64,000 bases of DNA from Vibrio azureus (GCF_002849855.1 NZ_CP018617.1:1509467-1573466), one strand, 5' to 3'; positions 12,957-22,975 are shown, counted from the first letter of the stretch. Translations and numbers: made by a program. The notes: generated by a model not told the origin, from the letters alone.

Positions 12957-13682
12957 ATGAAAACAAAACTTTACGGCTTGCTTATGCTGGCCTTATTCAC
13001 TCTAACAATTATCTTTCTTTCGCTGTTAATTCCTGATTATGATTTAACCTCGCAGGTCAGCCGTACTACAGGACAAACCATTGCCTTATTAACTGACTCA
13101 GCCGGCAGTCATGGCTTCTTGTTGACCTTAATAGCTTTGCTTATTGCGCTTTCTAGAATGCATTCAACCAAGGCACTATGGATGAAACAACTCCCAACAC
13201 TCGGATTGCTGTTAATTATTGGGTTTGCAGGAAAGACTGGTCTGAAATTAATAACAGAGAGCCCACGCCCTTACACAGAACTACTCGCAGCTGAACAGTT
13301 GATTGAACAACCACAATCTTTCTATCAACTCAGTACAAACCAACAATCCGATATTATTACGCGCATTTCTATTAACGTCAGTGAATGGCGAACTCAACAC
13401 TGGCAAGGCGAAAAAGATTATTCCTTTCCTTCAGGTCATACTATTTTCGTTGCCATTTGCTTAGTATTTTTTGGTGGTTTGTTCTTACAAGCTGGAAGCT
13501 ACCTATCTGCTGCCGTATTACTTCTATGGGCTACGGGTGTTGCCTTCAGTCGCTTGTGGCTGGGTATGCATAGAGTGGAGGATTTAATCGGCTCTGTTGC
13601 TTTTGTCGCTGCACTCTACTGCTTGATACCACTTGTATATTTAACTAAAAACAGACCATTCCTAAAAATAGGCAGGTCTTAA
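12957..13682 (+). CDS. pgpB: PAP2-family phosphatase (PgpB-like)
   Basis: Integral membrane lipid phosphatase of 241 residues with about six membrane spans. All three PAP2 signature motifs are present: KLITESPRP, PSGH in YSFPSGHT, and SRLWLGMHRVED. PgpB hydrolyses phosphatidylglycerophosphate and undecaprenyl pyrophosphate on the periplasmic side. The large loop between the first and second motifs matches PgpB (E. coli, 254 residues) rather than short PAP2 proteins. It follows thiD by 100 bases in the same direction but probably has its own transcript. Confidence 0.88.
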   Translation: MKTKLYGLLMLALFTLTIIFLSLLIPDYDLTSQVSRTTGQTIALLTDSAGSHGFLLTLIALLIALSRMHSTKALWMKQLPTLGLLLIIGFAGKTGLKLITESPRPYTELLAAEQLIEQPQSFYQLSTNQQSDIITRISINVSEWRTQHWQGEKDYSFPSGHTIFVAICLVFFGGLFLQAGSYLSAAVLLLWATGVAFSRLWLGMHRVEDLIGSVAFVAALYCLIPLVYLTKNRPFLKIGRS

Positions 13683-13732
13683 AGTAGGTCGAAAGTAATA
13701 CGCTGCGCTCTTTTTAATAAACAAAAAAACAA

Positions 13733-13794
13733 TATACCCAAATGACCCCAAGATGCTTGATTCAGAGCGAGGGTCTTGAGGTTATTTGGGTATA
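13733..13794. repeat. TATACCC-type intergenic palindrome, full copy
   Basis: Ends TATACCCAAATGACC and GGTTATTTGGGTATA are inverted, with CCCAAGATGCTTGATTCAG between. It would fold as a 62-base hairpin just upstream of the SDR gene. Confidence 0.8.
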
Positions 13795-13818
13795 AGAAAC
13801 ATTACGGATAAAGGAATT

Positions 13819-14550
13819 ATGGATAAAGTCGTTATCGTTACTGGGGCGAGTCGAGGCATTGGTGCGGCAAGCGCAAAGCTACTCGCTACACAAGGCTATT
13901 TTGTTTGCGTCAATTACAGAAGTCGCAGTGACGCTGCTCAAAAAGTGGTTGAAGGTATTGAACAAAGTGGTGGTAGAGCTATTGCCATTCAAGCTGATGT
14001 TTCCGATGAACAGCAGGTCAAAGATCTCTTCGATAAAACCGAGCGAGCATTAGGTAGCGTCACTCATTTAGTCAACAACGCTGGTATTTTATTTACTCAA
14101 TCTCGCCTGACAGATATCAGTCTTGAGCGTTTTCAAAAAGTAATGAATGCCAACGTCGTCGGTTGTTTTTTATGTTGTCGAGAGGCCGCTAAGCGCTTTA
14201 AGTCTGGCTCAGCTATCGTAAATGTCTCCTCTGCTGCATCTCGCTCTGGTGCACCTTTCGAGTACGTCGATTATGCCGCCTCCAAAGGCGCTATGGATTC
14301 ACTCACCAAAGGGTTATCTTTAGAACTGGCTGAAAACAATATACGAGTTAACGCTGTTAGACCCGGTTTTATCCATACAGAAATGCATGCCGATGGCGGT
14401 GAACCAGATCGAGTCAAACGACTCAGTCCCAATATACCTTTAAAGCGAGGAGGAACAACAGATGAGGTTGCGAACGCCATTGCTTGGTTACTCAGTGATG
14501 AAGCCTCATATGTCACTGGTTCATTCATCGACCTTGCAGGGGGCAAATAA
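13819..14550 (+). CDS. SDR-family NAD(P)-dependent oxidoreductase
   Basis: Classical short-chain dehydrogenase of 244 residues. The cofactor motif TGASRGIG is near the N-terminus, NNAG in VNNAGIL, the catalytic Ser in NVSSAASRS, and the YAASK active-site pair (Tyr and Lys). The C-terminal SDEASYVTGSFIDLAGG is typical of the FabG/glucose dehydrogenase-like branch. AAGGA precedes the chosen ATG; upstream frame lies within the palindromic repeat. The substrate cannot be inferred. It converges on a LysR regulator gene. Confidence 0.88.
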   Translation: MDKVVIVTGASRGIGAASAKLLATQGYFVCVNYRSRSDAAQKVVEGIEQSGGRAIAIQADVSDEQQVKDLFDKTERALGSVTHLVNNAGILFTQSRLTDISLERFQKVMNANVVGCFLCCREAAKRFKSGSAIVNVSSAASRSGAPFEYVDYAASKGAMDSLTKGLSLELAENNIRVNAVRPGFIHTEMHADGGEPDRVKRLSPNIPLKRGGTTDEVANAIAWLLSDEASYVTGSFIDLAGGK

Positions 14551-14585
14551 CTCTTTTTATTGCAGATACCTACTCGAACAGAAGC

Positions 14586-15473
14586 TTAACCAAAAGACTT
14601 TGAGTTTAATAAAAAATTAATCAGCAGACGCATTCTTTTTGGTAAGTGTTCTCGACTGGGATAAAGTAAATAACAGGAGAGTTGCTGAGCTTTCCAACCG
14701 GAAAGTACTCGAACCAACTCCCCTGAATCGATATAACTGCTGCTAATGTTGTTAATCAGTAGCCCAATCCCCATCCCTGATAAGATTAAATCCCTTGAAA
14801 AAATAGGAGAGTTGGTTTGTATAGGGTTAATCGGCGTAAAACGTCGCTTTTCAGTCCCATTCTGTAGCCAGATATCGCCATTTTCACTCAATCGCTTAAG
14901 CAGGACCCAACGCTGTTCAAGCAAATTCTCATCACCGATAGGCTCAGAAAGTGACTGTAAATATTGAGGAGCAGCGTAGACCTCTAATTCATCATCAAAG
15001 ACTTTTCTTGCCACAAAACCATATTCATTCATCGCAGAGACTCTGACTGCCAAATCCACCTGATTTTTTATCAAGTCCACTTTGTCATCAGTGATCAGAA
15101 AATCAAACTCAATATTAGGGTATTGCTCAGAGAACGTCTTGATACGAGGTAGCAGCCAGTTATGTGCAATATCATAAGTGGCTGTCAGGCATATTTTTCC
15201 GACCATTTCATCTTTGGACAGAACACGCTCAGTCATCAATAAGGAGTCTAATACCGATTGAGCTAACGGTAATATCTTTTCACCATCGGGCGTTAAGCTC
15301 ATCATACGTGTAGAACGTTGTAAGACTCTGACTTTTAGTAGTGCTTCTAACTTCCTGATTTGCTCACTTACCGCAGGTCTACTTAACCCAAGCAACACAG
15401 CAGCTTTGTTAAAGCTACCCGTTTGTACAACGGCTGCAAATACCGCCATGGCTTTCAATCTTTGTAACTGCAT
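14586..15473 (-). CDS. LysR-family transcriptional regulator
   Basis: LysR regulator of 295 residues. The N-terminal winged helix (residues 1-65) contains FNKAAVLLGLSRPAVSEQIRKLE, and the effector domain with a Vxx-type dimer core extends from about 90. It resembles the CrgA/AaeR-like subgroup with LTATYDIAHNWLLPRI. It is divergent from the NTF2-like gene at 15602 with a 128-base shared region, so it likely controls that gene and the downstream hemerythrin. It may also act on the SDR gene. The inducer is unknown. Confidence 0.9.
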   Translation of the reverse strand: MQLQRLKAMAVFAAVVQTGSFNKAAVLLGLSRPAVSEQIRKLEALLKVRVLQRSTRMMSLTPDGEKILPLAQSVLDSLLMTERVLSKDEMVGKICLTATYDIAHNWLLPRIKTFSEQYPNIEFDFLITDDKVDLIKNQVDLAVRVSAMNEYGFVARKVFDDELEVYAAPQYLQSLSEPIGDENLLEQRWVLLKRLSENGDIWLQNGTEKRRFTPINPIQTNSPIFSRDLILSGMGIGLLINNISSSYIDSGELVRVLSGWKAQQLSCYLLYPSREHLPKRMRLLINFLLNSKSFG

Positions 15474-15601
15474 GACCTATTATTCCGTTTTTCGTAACAG
15501 TGAAATCATAACTTAATCCCTTACTGATACAAATAAAATCTTTTAAAGTACCTTCATCGCATCAACTTAAGAACACAAAACACCGTTAAAAGGAAAAATA
15601 A

Positions 15602-16024
15602 ATGTCTGATTTAACAACTCAACAAAAAAACATTGCTGTCATAAACACTTACTTTGCTAGCCTTGCAGTCGGTGATATGAATAAATTTGCAAGCCTACTT
15701 GATGATAATGTTATCTGGCACCAACCTGGAAACAACTCATTCTCTGGTAAGAAAAACGGAATAGAAGAGATCGGTGCAATGGTGGCAGGCATGATGACCA
15801 AAACACAAGGATCTTTTGCAGTACAACCAAATGCTCAACCAATGGCAAGCGATGATTTAGTCTCTGTACCTGTATTATTTTCAGGCCAAAGAAATATCGA
15901 TGGTGTAGAACACAGTATCCATATGGAAGGAACCGACTTATTCAAACTCAGCAATGAGAAAATCACCGAAATCTGGTTATTTTCATCTGATCAAGCAACA
16001 GAAGATAAGTTCTGGGATCGCTAA
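15602..16024 (+). CDS. NTF2-like (SnoaL-type) protein
   Basis: A 140-residue protein with the alpha-plus-beta cone fold of nuclear transport factor 2 family: an N-terminal helix (INTYFASLAVGDMNKFASLL), then DDNVIWHQPGNNSFSGK and ITEIWLFSSDQ near the end. Members bind small ligands or act as isomerases. No catalytic residue set can be assigned. AAAAGGAAAAATAA gives a good ribosome site. It begins a probable two-gene unit with the hemerythrin 34 bases downstream. Confidence 0.8.
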   Translation: MSDLTTQQKNIAVINTYFASLAVGDMNKFASLLDDNVIWHQPGNNSFSGKKNGIEEIGAMVAGMMTKTQGSFAVQPNAQPMASDDLVSVPVLFSGQRNIDGVEHSIHMEGTDLFKLSNEKITEIWLFSSDQATEDKFWDR

Positions 16025-16058
16025 TACAACCTTACTCGTTTGCCTTTAGGAGCCTTTT

Positions 16059-16721
16059 ATGACTTCAACCAGATTAAACCTTTTTACTTTTCCTCATAAA
16101 GGGCTACGTAATGCACTCGCCCAGCTTAGTAGGCTTGCAGGTCAAGTAGAGTATAAAGATACTCATTCGTTAGAAGCATTGAATGATCTTGCCAATGAAG
16201 TATTTCTGTTGCTTGATCTACATGCTCATTCCGAAGAGTCCGTCGTGTTACGCGCTCTAGAAAGCGAACAACCGGGCAGCGCGACTCATAACCTAAACGA
16301 ACATAAAGACGTTGAGCACCAACTAGGTAACCTAAAGAAGCAGCTTCATATACTCAACCAGCAACCTGTCTTGTCACATAGTCAGACGTTCTACTCAATG
16401 ATCAATAATTTTTATTCTTCTTATTTAGCCCACATGGAAATGGAAGAGAGCGATATCAATGAACTATTGTGGACAAACTTTACTGATAAAGAGTTGATGC
16501 AACTGCACCACGATGTCATGTCGTCTTTAACTCCAGAGCAAGTGAGCATATGGTTTAAATACATTGTTCCTGCGCTTAACCAATCAGAGCGAGTAGCTAT
16601 TATGAATAGCCTAAAAGAAGCGGCTCCAGAACCCTTTTTTCACTCTGTGTTAATGATGCTCGAGCACTATCTGGACCAAGGGGAATTCAAATTTCTTTGT
16701 CACCAGTTGGGATGTGCATAA
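16059..16721 (+). CDS. Hemerythrin-domain protein
   Basis: A 220-residue, all-helical protein. Putative iron ligands are spaced as in hemerythrin HHE proteins: FPHKGLR, LHAHSEES, LNEHKDVEHQL and YLAHMEMEESDINELL. A C-terminal helical extension of about 70 residues is unlike the minimal domain. Such proteins bind a non-haem di-iron centre for oxygen, NO or redox sensing or repair. TTAGGAGCC precedes the ATG. It likely shares the LysR-controlled transcript with the NTF2-like gene. Confidence 0.8.
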   Translation: MTSTRLNLFTFPHKGLRNALAQLSRLAGQVEYKDTHSLEALNDLANEVFLLLDLHAHSEESVVLRALESEQPGSATHNLNEHKDVEHQLGNLKKQLHILNQQPVLSHSQTFYSMINNFYSSYLAHMEMEESDINELLWTNFTDKELMQLHHDVMSSLTPEQVSIWFKYIVPALNQSERVAIMNSLKEAAPEPFFHSVLMMLEHYLDQGEFKFLCHQLGCA

Positions 16722-17064
16722 CTTCGACTCAAATGACGCCGAGCTGCTTGGCCATATAACCTCATCATTTTATAACCGAACTTATGGACTTTAATCCATA
16801 CTTTTTTCATGGTTAGTAATACATATGTTGTTTATAAGGTTATAAGATGTGAGAGTCACAACGGTAAAAAGTAAAAAACATCAGTACCATGGACTCGCGT
16901 TATACATTTGCGTACTCACATTTGCACATAACGGGCCTAACTGGATTTCCCTATCTAGTTAGTATTTACCTAGTTAGCTCCTACAGCTAACTAGGTTTTT
17001 TTATTGTACTGTTGCAAAACCTTAAAGCAGACATTTCTACCGAGCTTGTATGTCACATTGACAC
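16722..17064. other. Intergenic region with possible small RNA
   Basis: No open reading frame convinces. A strong terminator (16968-17003) sits about 250 bases beyond the hemerythrin stop, far for a simple mRNA end. A weak -10-like TATAAG lies near 16845. This leaves room for a small RNA, but there is no recognised family. Confidence 0.4.
16968..17003 (+). terminator. Strong rho-independent terminator
   Basis: Twelve-base perfect stem ACCTAGTTAGCT/AGCTAACTAGGT with loop CCTAC, followed by TTTTTTATT. Confidence 0.88.
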
Positions 17065-20000
17065 TTATGGCGTATGTGAAATACAAGAACTTGAGATAGC
17101 CTGATTTTTAGTTGCAGCTGTAATGCCACCCGTTATTTGGAAACGGTATCCCGCATAATAGTTACTGTCTTCATATTGATCTTTTGCATTGTAATCGTGG
17201 GCTATATACCAGCCAAATATTGTCTTCATATCAAAAATATTTGTCTCATTAGCACTAACTGCATGTTTAAAAAAGCTTTCTAATTCAAAAGATAAAGGTC
17301 GTTGCCAGTTACTGCGCCCCGCAAAGTTCATTTCAGCCAGATGTTTGCAATAACGGTCAAACTGCCCCATCTCACCATAATCTTGCCCATTGGGTAAGCT
17401 GTCTGGTGGGGAAATAACACCCAATCCATCTTGCACTAGTAGTGCATAACCTTTATTCTTTTCTAAAAAGGTCTTCCCACTATCATTCGCTGCATCGGCA
17501 ATCTGAATTTGTTTATACCCCAACCTTTCTAAGACATTGTATGATGGAGTGTTTGTTAACCAATTCCCCGTACTTTTATCCGATGCAACCTTTATACATG
17601 CACCAGAACCATTATTTTTATCGGTATCATCAACACCTGAGCCGCACATTTTAGGAGTGAAATCGACACTGATTGTCGATTGGCCAATATTTCCATCATC
17701 ATCGATGGCTTGAACATGCACCGTCCCGACACGATCCTTTCCAGTTACCGCGCCATTATCGACCGTTGCTCCAACAGCTTCAACGACTTGCCATTCGACA
17801 GAATCGGTGACATTTTGTGGAGCTTGATCGTAGGTATAATAAGCCCATGCTTCGAGCTGTATTGTTTCCCCATTTTTCACTGCTGCGCTCTCCGGCAAAA
17901 CCATAATGCCAAGCACTTTTGGTTTTACAACCGTGAGATTTGAAGTAGCGTCTGAATTGTAATTCCCAAGGGAGTCTCCATTAGGGGTGGCGGTTATCGT
18001 CACTTGATTAGCAGAGGCTTGGGTGAACATGATCGTCTTGTTCGAGTTATTGATTACACTATTCCCTTCATCTGATGATGAAAAAATAACTAAGTTTGTA
18101 GCATCAATCAGGTCACCATTCTCCTTTATCGCAGTTGCTTTGAGAGAGTACTCATAATTAATAATGACACTTTCACCATCAAGGGGAGAGATAATAAGGT
18201 TGTTAACATCGGATTCCACCACCTTAAAATCGTCTTCGGCTTTTTCATTCAATATAGAACCCTCGGGGAATGCCCCTGTGATAATACTTGCTTCAATGGT
18301 TGCTGAGCCAAGTCCTGTACCTTGAACAAGATAAGAACCATCCATACTCACTGCACCTGAAACATTGTCGCTCCCCTCTTTAATCTCCCACTGTACTTGG
18401 CCTGATTCGAGCTTGACATCTAATCCTGTATTAGTGACAGCAATTGCCTCAAATGTTTGATAAAAACCATCAACAAGCTCTTCAATATCTGGGCTAATTC
18501 TTAAACTTGTAATTGATTCATTCACAATTTCAATTGGATATGAAGATGACGAGAGATTAGGAAATGCTTTATAAGTTGCAACAACATTACCAACACCGGG
18601 CTCGACTGCGACTAACCTAGCATTATCTTTTAAAGCATAGGCTGAACTTTCAGGTGAAAAGTTGGCTGACCATGTTATAGATGCCGTATCCAATAGCTTT
18701 GAGCTACCGTCCTCATAGTGACCTTCAGCACTCAGTGCTAACTTTTGCCCTGGAATCAGCTTTTGCCCATCGGAAACTTTGATACTGATAGACTCTAATG
18801 CATTCTCATGAATGATTACAGAGAGTGATTCCGTTGGTATTTCACCATCAACTGTCTCTTCTGATGTAAGGGTTTTATCAGTCACAATTAACGTTGTATT
18901 CCCCTCTGTTGCGCCCGCAATGATCTTACCTTCATTCGAGTTTATATCTAACCCCAACGGTACAGGACCAGAAAACTGATAGCTGAGAAGGGCTGGAGGG
19001 ACCAAAGTTCTGGAGCCATCGACGCTGACACGATAAACGCTAAGTAACTGAGACTGTGATGGCGTTAGATTCACCTCTTTAGGATAAACAACCAAATTTG
19101 ACGTCATCTTAGGTGCTTGAATAATGATGTCTTGCGTAGTGGTTTCTAAGATTAAATCTGAGTTAGCAAATTCTTTTACTGCTTTGATCCGAACCGTGCC
19201 AGCTGTTGTCGCATAAAAGATCCCATCGTTGGAAATACTAGGGGTTGAATTTTCTTCGCCATCCCATGCCTCAACATTCAAAAAAAGATCTGCGGTTTCG
19301 GCAGGTAACTGCTCTGTTGAAGAATCATCGTAAACCATTGAGGTGGTTAATTGGATAGGAAGGCCAACAGAAAAGTTTTGAGTTGGGGTAAGCTGTATTG
19401 ATACGGGTACTTTATCATCCACTTCAACCGTTATCGACGGAGATTTATCAGGTAATAAAGAAAACTGCCCGGTGACAGAAAATATTTCTGCGTCACCCGT
19501 CATCAACAATCCCTTTTTAATATTAGAAAAATACGCATTTTTAGCATCAGGTGTACTCCAGTTCATCAGAGGATTATCGGTAATATTTACCGTTATTCCA
19601 TCAGAGTAGGTGGCAAAAGCTTCCATTTGTAGCTGCTCACCGTAATTCAGTTTGGTTGAATATGAGGGAGATAAAATGATCGTACTTACACTAGAATCAA
19701 CCAACTCAACCTCATAAGATGAGTTCAATGAACCATTTTTTGCTGTTACCGTTACTGTCAGAGATTCTGGATAACTCAGGTCGTTTTGATAACCTTCAGG
19801 TGGAATAGCAACCAGTTTGTTACCTTCCATATGCCCATAAGTGGTATCACTCAGTGACCAAATAGTGGAAGGACTATGGGTTAACTCCGCTAAAACGCCA
19901 TCGCTTCCCTTTGCCACAAAACGGAGGGACATGGATTCCCCCTTACGTAATGTCTCCTCAGTGGCAAGAACGACACCGACTGGATCCCTTTGTTTATAAA

Positions 20001-20964
20001 CATAAAAAGGTTCCACAGCCTGAAGGTTAGCCATATTTGCTAGGACCTCTGCAGCCCTATCGCCTTGTTGCCCAACAACGAAAACTCGAGCATTATCGCG
20101 TAAAAGTGATATGGCATCATTGCTCGTAGACCAGTCAACTTTTTCATTACTCAATCGTTCTTCAGTGCCATCAGACATAATTGCAATAGCAGCAATCTCT
20201 CGAGCTTCGCTTGCTGCAAGTTCATTATTCCAAACTTCACCATCTAGCAGCTCAATTCTAATGTTTTGTACAGATAAATCTGATACGTAGAGAGTCGATT
20301 GGGACTCCAAATTTTTACCGTGAATATCCAAATTGGCTTGGATGAGCAGCGAATTGCCGATTTGCTCTTCGCTAGGGCTAACTCTGCCATAATCAACTGG
20401 CTGTTTATCTGCTGTCCAGACAACTTCTGTTTCGGACGTTAAATCTAAAATGCGATGGTCAGATAAAGAAGCATGAACATAAAATTGTCCTTCCAAACCT
20501 GCCGGAATGGACATTGTGGGTGGAGTGATATTTATCGCTTCAACGACAGCTTCAGAAACAAATAAAGTGATTACATTATCACTTCTTATCGAACCTAATG
20601 TAGCATGAATGTCAGCTTGATTGTTTTCTTGTTGATGAGCTTTAAAGCGCTGATGAGCAACATTTGTTAATCCATTAGGAGTAAAAGCGTTGTTTGAAGA
20701 GTGCCACTGAACATCAGCAGACACATTTTCTACAGTATTATCCGAAAATGTCGCTAAAGCTTTTACGTAACCATTAAGTCCTACAGGGATTTTATTGTCA
20801 CCTTCTAAAACCAATGAAATTGATACTAACTCAGGTGTAACACTACCATCATTGTTTGAGCCGTTGTTGTCATTGAAGCTTTCATTTTTATTACACCCTA
20901 TTAAGGTAATGAAGAACATAGGGATTATGATATAAATTTTGAATAACCTAATCAGCCATACCAT
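17065..20964 (-). CDS. Large lipoprotein with many bacterial Ig-like (Big-2) domains
   Basis: A 1299-residue surface or periplasmic lipoprotein. The signal peptide ends in a lipobox ITLIGC, with Cys24 the expected acylated residue. Then come roughly ten Ig-like repeats marked by phrases such as VSISLVLEGDNKIPVGL, QLTPTQNFSVGLPIQLT and VLPESAAVKNGETIQLEAWA. This Big-2 style is common in intimin/invasin-like adhesins. The last 190 residues, with CKHLAEMNFAGRSNWQRP and SFELESFF, resemble DUF1566/Lcl-type or DUF823-like adhesin tails; the exact family is uncertain. It is divergent from a small outer-membrane protein gene. A role in surface attachment is inferred. Confidence 0.8.
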   Translation of the reverse strand: MVWLIRLFKIYIIIPMFFITLIGCNKNESFNDNNGSNNDGSVTPELVSISLVLEGDNKIPVGLNGYVKALATFSDNTVENVSADVQWHSSNNAFTPNGLTNVAHQRFKAHQQENNQADIHATLGSIRSDNVITLFVSEAVVEAINITPPTMSIPAGLEGQFYVHASLSDHRILDLTSETEVVWTADKQPVDYGRVSPSEEQIGNSLLIQANLDIHGKNLESQSTLYVSDLSVQNIRIELLDGEVWNNELAASEAREIAAIAIMSDGTEERLSNEKVDWSTSNDAISLLRDNARVFVVGQQGDRAAEVLANMANLQAVEPFYVYKQRDPVGVVLATEETLRKGESMSLRFVAKGSDGVLAELTHSPSTIWSLSDTTYGHMEGNKLVAIPPEGYQNDLSYPESLTVTVTAKNGSLNSSYEVELVDSSVSTIILSPSYSTKLNYGEQLQMEAFATYSDGITVNITDNPLMNWSTPDAKNAYFSNIKKGLLMTGDAEIFSVTGQFSLLPDKSPSITVEVDDKVPVSIQLTPTQNFSVGLPIQLTTSMVYDDSSTEQLPAETADLFLNVEAWDGEENSTPSISNDGIFYATTAGTVRIKAVKEFANSDLILETTTQDIIIQAPKMTSNLVVYPKEVNLTPSQSQLLSVYRVSVDGSRTLVPPALLSYQFSGPVPLGLDINSNEGKIIAGATEGNTTLIVTDKTLTSEETVDGEIPTESLSVIIHENALESISIKVSDGQKLIPGQKLALSAEGHYEDGSSKLLDTASITWSANFSPESSAYALKDNARLVAVEPGVGNVVATYKAFPNLSSSSYPIEIVNESITSLRISPDIEELVDGFYQTFEAIAVTNTGLDVKLESGQVQWEIKEGSDNVSGAVSMDGSYLVQGTGLGSATIEASIITGAFPEGSILNEKAEDDFKVVESDVNNLIISPLDGESVIINYEYSLKATAIKENGDLIDATNLVIFSSSDEGNSVINNSNKTIMFTQASANQVTITATPNGDSLGNYNSDATSNLTVVKPKVLGIMVLPESAAVKNGETIQLEAWAYYTYDQAPQNVTDSVEWQVVEAVGATVDNGAVTGKDRVGTVHVQAIDDDGNIGQSTISVDFTPKMCGSGVDDTDKNNGSGACIKVASDKSTGNWLTNTPSYNVLERLGYKQIQIADAANDSGKTFLEKNKGYALLVQDGLGVISPPDSLPNGQDYGEMGQFDRYCKHLAEMNFAGRSNWQRPLSFELESFFKHAVSANETNIFDMKTIFGWYIAHDYNAKDQYEDSNYYAGYRFQITGGITAATKNQAISSSCISHTP

Positions 20965-21206
20965 ATTTATACTCGCACTCTAAAGCTTGTAAATCCTCCA
21001 TAAACTTTAGTTGATATAAAAAACAATACCAAAAAATGAACTCGACCGATTAAGCGCTAAACTTTAATCATTACAGCAGTTCAGAAATTCGCTCCTCCTT
21101 TACTTTCAAGTGATGTTTACTAGAATTTTAACGAATAACCTTCAAAAGTTAACACTACGCTAGACGACACTAATTTGAGTAAAAACGATATCTAAAGAGG
21201 TTCTTT

Positions 21207-21728
21207 ATGTTGTTCAATAAAAGCTTAAACATGTTGTCTGTATTTTTTATATGCTTATTCTCCTCACAAAATTTATCTGCAGCCCCCTACCTTCAAGGTT
21301 TATACGGTTATGGAAAACACAGCACCTTAAACTGGGGCATCGGGGGTGGTTATGATTTTGAAATTTATCCTTGGGGAGCAGAATTCAACATACAACAATC
21401 ATCAAAAATCAAAACAGGTACACAAAAAATCGAACAGCAATGGTCTTCTTTTTCAGCTACCTACCGAAAAGAAAATTTTATTTTTGAGCCATTAACTTTT
21501 AAGACGAGTTTGGGACTTGCAACATTAAATCAAACTACTCAACGAGGAGAATTCAGTAATAATAATTTCTCTTGGAACTTAACGTCAGATATTGAAATAG
21601 GATACCAATTCAATCCATCTTTTGAGATATTTGCTGAGTATCGATTTTTCATAGGCGAAACAACAAAAAACGTTTCCGCACCTGAAACCTTCATGTTTGG
21701 TGGGCGTTTATACTGGGTTGACCTATAG
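21207..21728 (+). CDS. Small outer-membrane beta-barrel protein
   Basis: A 173-residue protein with a signal peptide (cleavage near NLSAAPYLQG). The rest is alternating aromatic/polar strands such as WGIGGGYDFEIY and FEIFAEYRFFIGE, as in eight-stranded OmpA/OmpW-like barrels. It ends in LYWVDL rather than the usual terminal Phe. AGAGG precedes ATG. It is divergent from the Ig-like lipoprotein, with a shared 242-base region, so the two may work or be controlled together. Specific function unknown. Confidence 0.72.
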   Translation: MLFNKSLNMLSVFFICLFSSQNLSAAPYLQGLYGYGKHSTLNWGIGGGYDFEIYPWGAEFNIQQSSKIKTGTQKIEQQWSSFSATYRKENFIFEPLTFKTSLGLATLNQTTQRGEFSNNNFSWNLTSDIEIGYQFNPSFEIFAEYRFFIGETTKNVSAPETFMFGGRLYWVDL

Positions 21729-21754
21729 ATGCCAATTTACGCTAAGTTAAATGG

Positions 21755-22894
21755 TCATTTTCTTGTGTTGATCAATAGTAATCTCGCAACATTTTCTGCA
21801 AGTTGAGTGAGGTTAGCTTCAGCGTCGTTGATTGCCTGTGTCAAATTCATCGCTCTAGGCACCGCGCTAAATACCGCATCAATACCAAATTCATACACCG
21901 CTTCAAACCCTTCACCGGTACAACCTGCTAAAGCAATCACTGGAATATTAAACTGTTTGGCCGCTTTTGCTATACCCAAAGCCGTCTTACCGTGTATCGT
22001 TTGCCCATCAAGGCAACCTTCACCAGTAAAAACGAAGTCAGCGTCTGCTAGGTGTTCAACGAATCTGACCGTCTCAATAACAATCTCGATACCAGGCTTT
22101 AAGTTGGCAGAAAAATAGCCAAGAAAAGCGGCCCCCATACCACCAGCCGCTCCTGATCCTTTTTGATGACTTACAGGTTTGCCTGTCAACTGTTCAGTCA
22201 GTTCACCAAAATTTCTTAGTGCGCTATCAAGGAGTTCAACATCTGCCGACGTTGCTCCTTTTTGCGGACCAAAAACAACCGAAGCGCCATTCGTTCCACA
22301 TAGGAGAGTGTCAACATCACTGGCCACCAATACTTCACAGTCAGCTAAGCGTGGATCAAAATCAGAGGCATCAATCTTCGCAAGATGGGTTAAGCCAATA
22401 CCATTTGCAGAAATAGCCATTCCTGAGGCATCGAAGAACTTCATTCCCAAAGCTGCTAACATTCCAATGCCAGCATCATTGGTTGCACTCCCTCCTAAAC
22501 CAATAATAAAACGTCGGATGCCGCAGTTAAGCGCATGAAGGATAAGCTGCCCGGTGCCAAAACTACTGGTTTGTTTAGGATCTCGCAATTCAACCGGAAC
22601 AAGATGTAAGCCGCTCGCCTGAGCCATTTCAACCACCGCAGTTTGACCGTCTCCAAGAATGCCATAGCAGGCACGGATTGGTTTACCTAATGGGTCACTG
22701 ATTTCAACCAAAACTTGGCGACCATTCGTTGCATCAAGCAAAGCATTCATCGTCCCCTCTCCCCCATCAGCAACAGGCAATGTGACGATCTCAGCATCCT
22801 TCCATACTCGAGATAAACCAGTTTTTATGGCTTCACTTGCTTGCTTTGCTGTTAGGCTCTCTTTAAATGAATCAGAGGCAACTACGACTTTCAT
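21755..22894 (-). CDS. glxK: Glycerate kinase
   Basis: A 379-residue member of the GlxK/GarK type I glycerate kinase family, forming phosphoglycerate from D-glycerate and ATP. It starts MKVVVASDSFKESLTAKQ, followed by PVADGGEGTMNALLDA, GLGGSATNDAGIGMLAALG, KGSGAAGGMGAAFLGY and FTGEGCLDGQT, all family signatures. AGGAG stands before the ATG. No glyoxylate or galactarate genes are adjacent, so the pathway context is missing here. Length matches the E. coli enzymes (381). Confidence 0.93.
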   Translation of the reverse strand: MKVVVASDSFKESLTAKQASEAIKTGLSRVWKDAEIVTLPVADGGEGTMNALLDATNGRQVLVEISDPLGKPIRACYGILGDGQTAVVEMAQASGLHLVPVELRDPKQTSSFGTGQLILHALNCGIRRFIIGLGGSATNDAGIGMLAALGMKFFDASGMAISANGIGLTHLAKIDASDFDPRLADCEVLVASDVDTLLCGTNGASVVFGPQKGATSADVELLDSALRNFGELTEQLTGKPVSHQKGSGAAGGMGAAFLGYFSANLKPGIEIVIETVRFVEHLADADFVFTGEGCLDGQTIHGKTALGIAKAAKQFNIPVIALAGCTGEGFEAVYEFGIDAVFSAVPRAMNLTQAINDAEANLTQLAENVARLLLINTRK

Positions 22895-22920
22895 TTCATT
22901 CTCCTACAAACCATTTATAG

Positions 22921-22975
22921 TTATACCCAAGTGACCTTACTCTGAATTCAGCATCTTGAGATCACTTGGGTATAA
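22921..22975. repeat. TATACCC-type intergenic palindrome, full copy
   Basis: TTATACCCAAGTGAC at the left and TCACTTGGGTATAA at the right are inverted, with AGCATCTTGAG inside. It lies between divergent genes. Confidence 0.8.
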
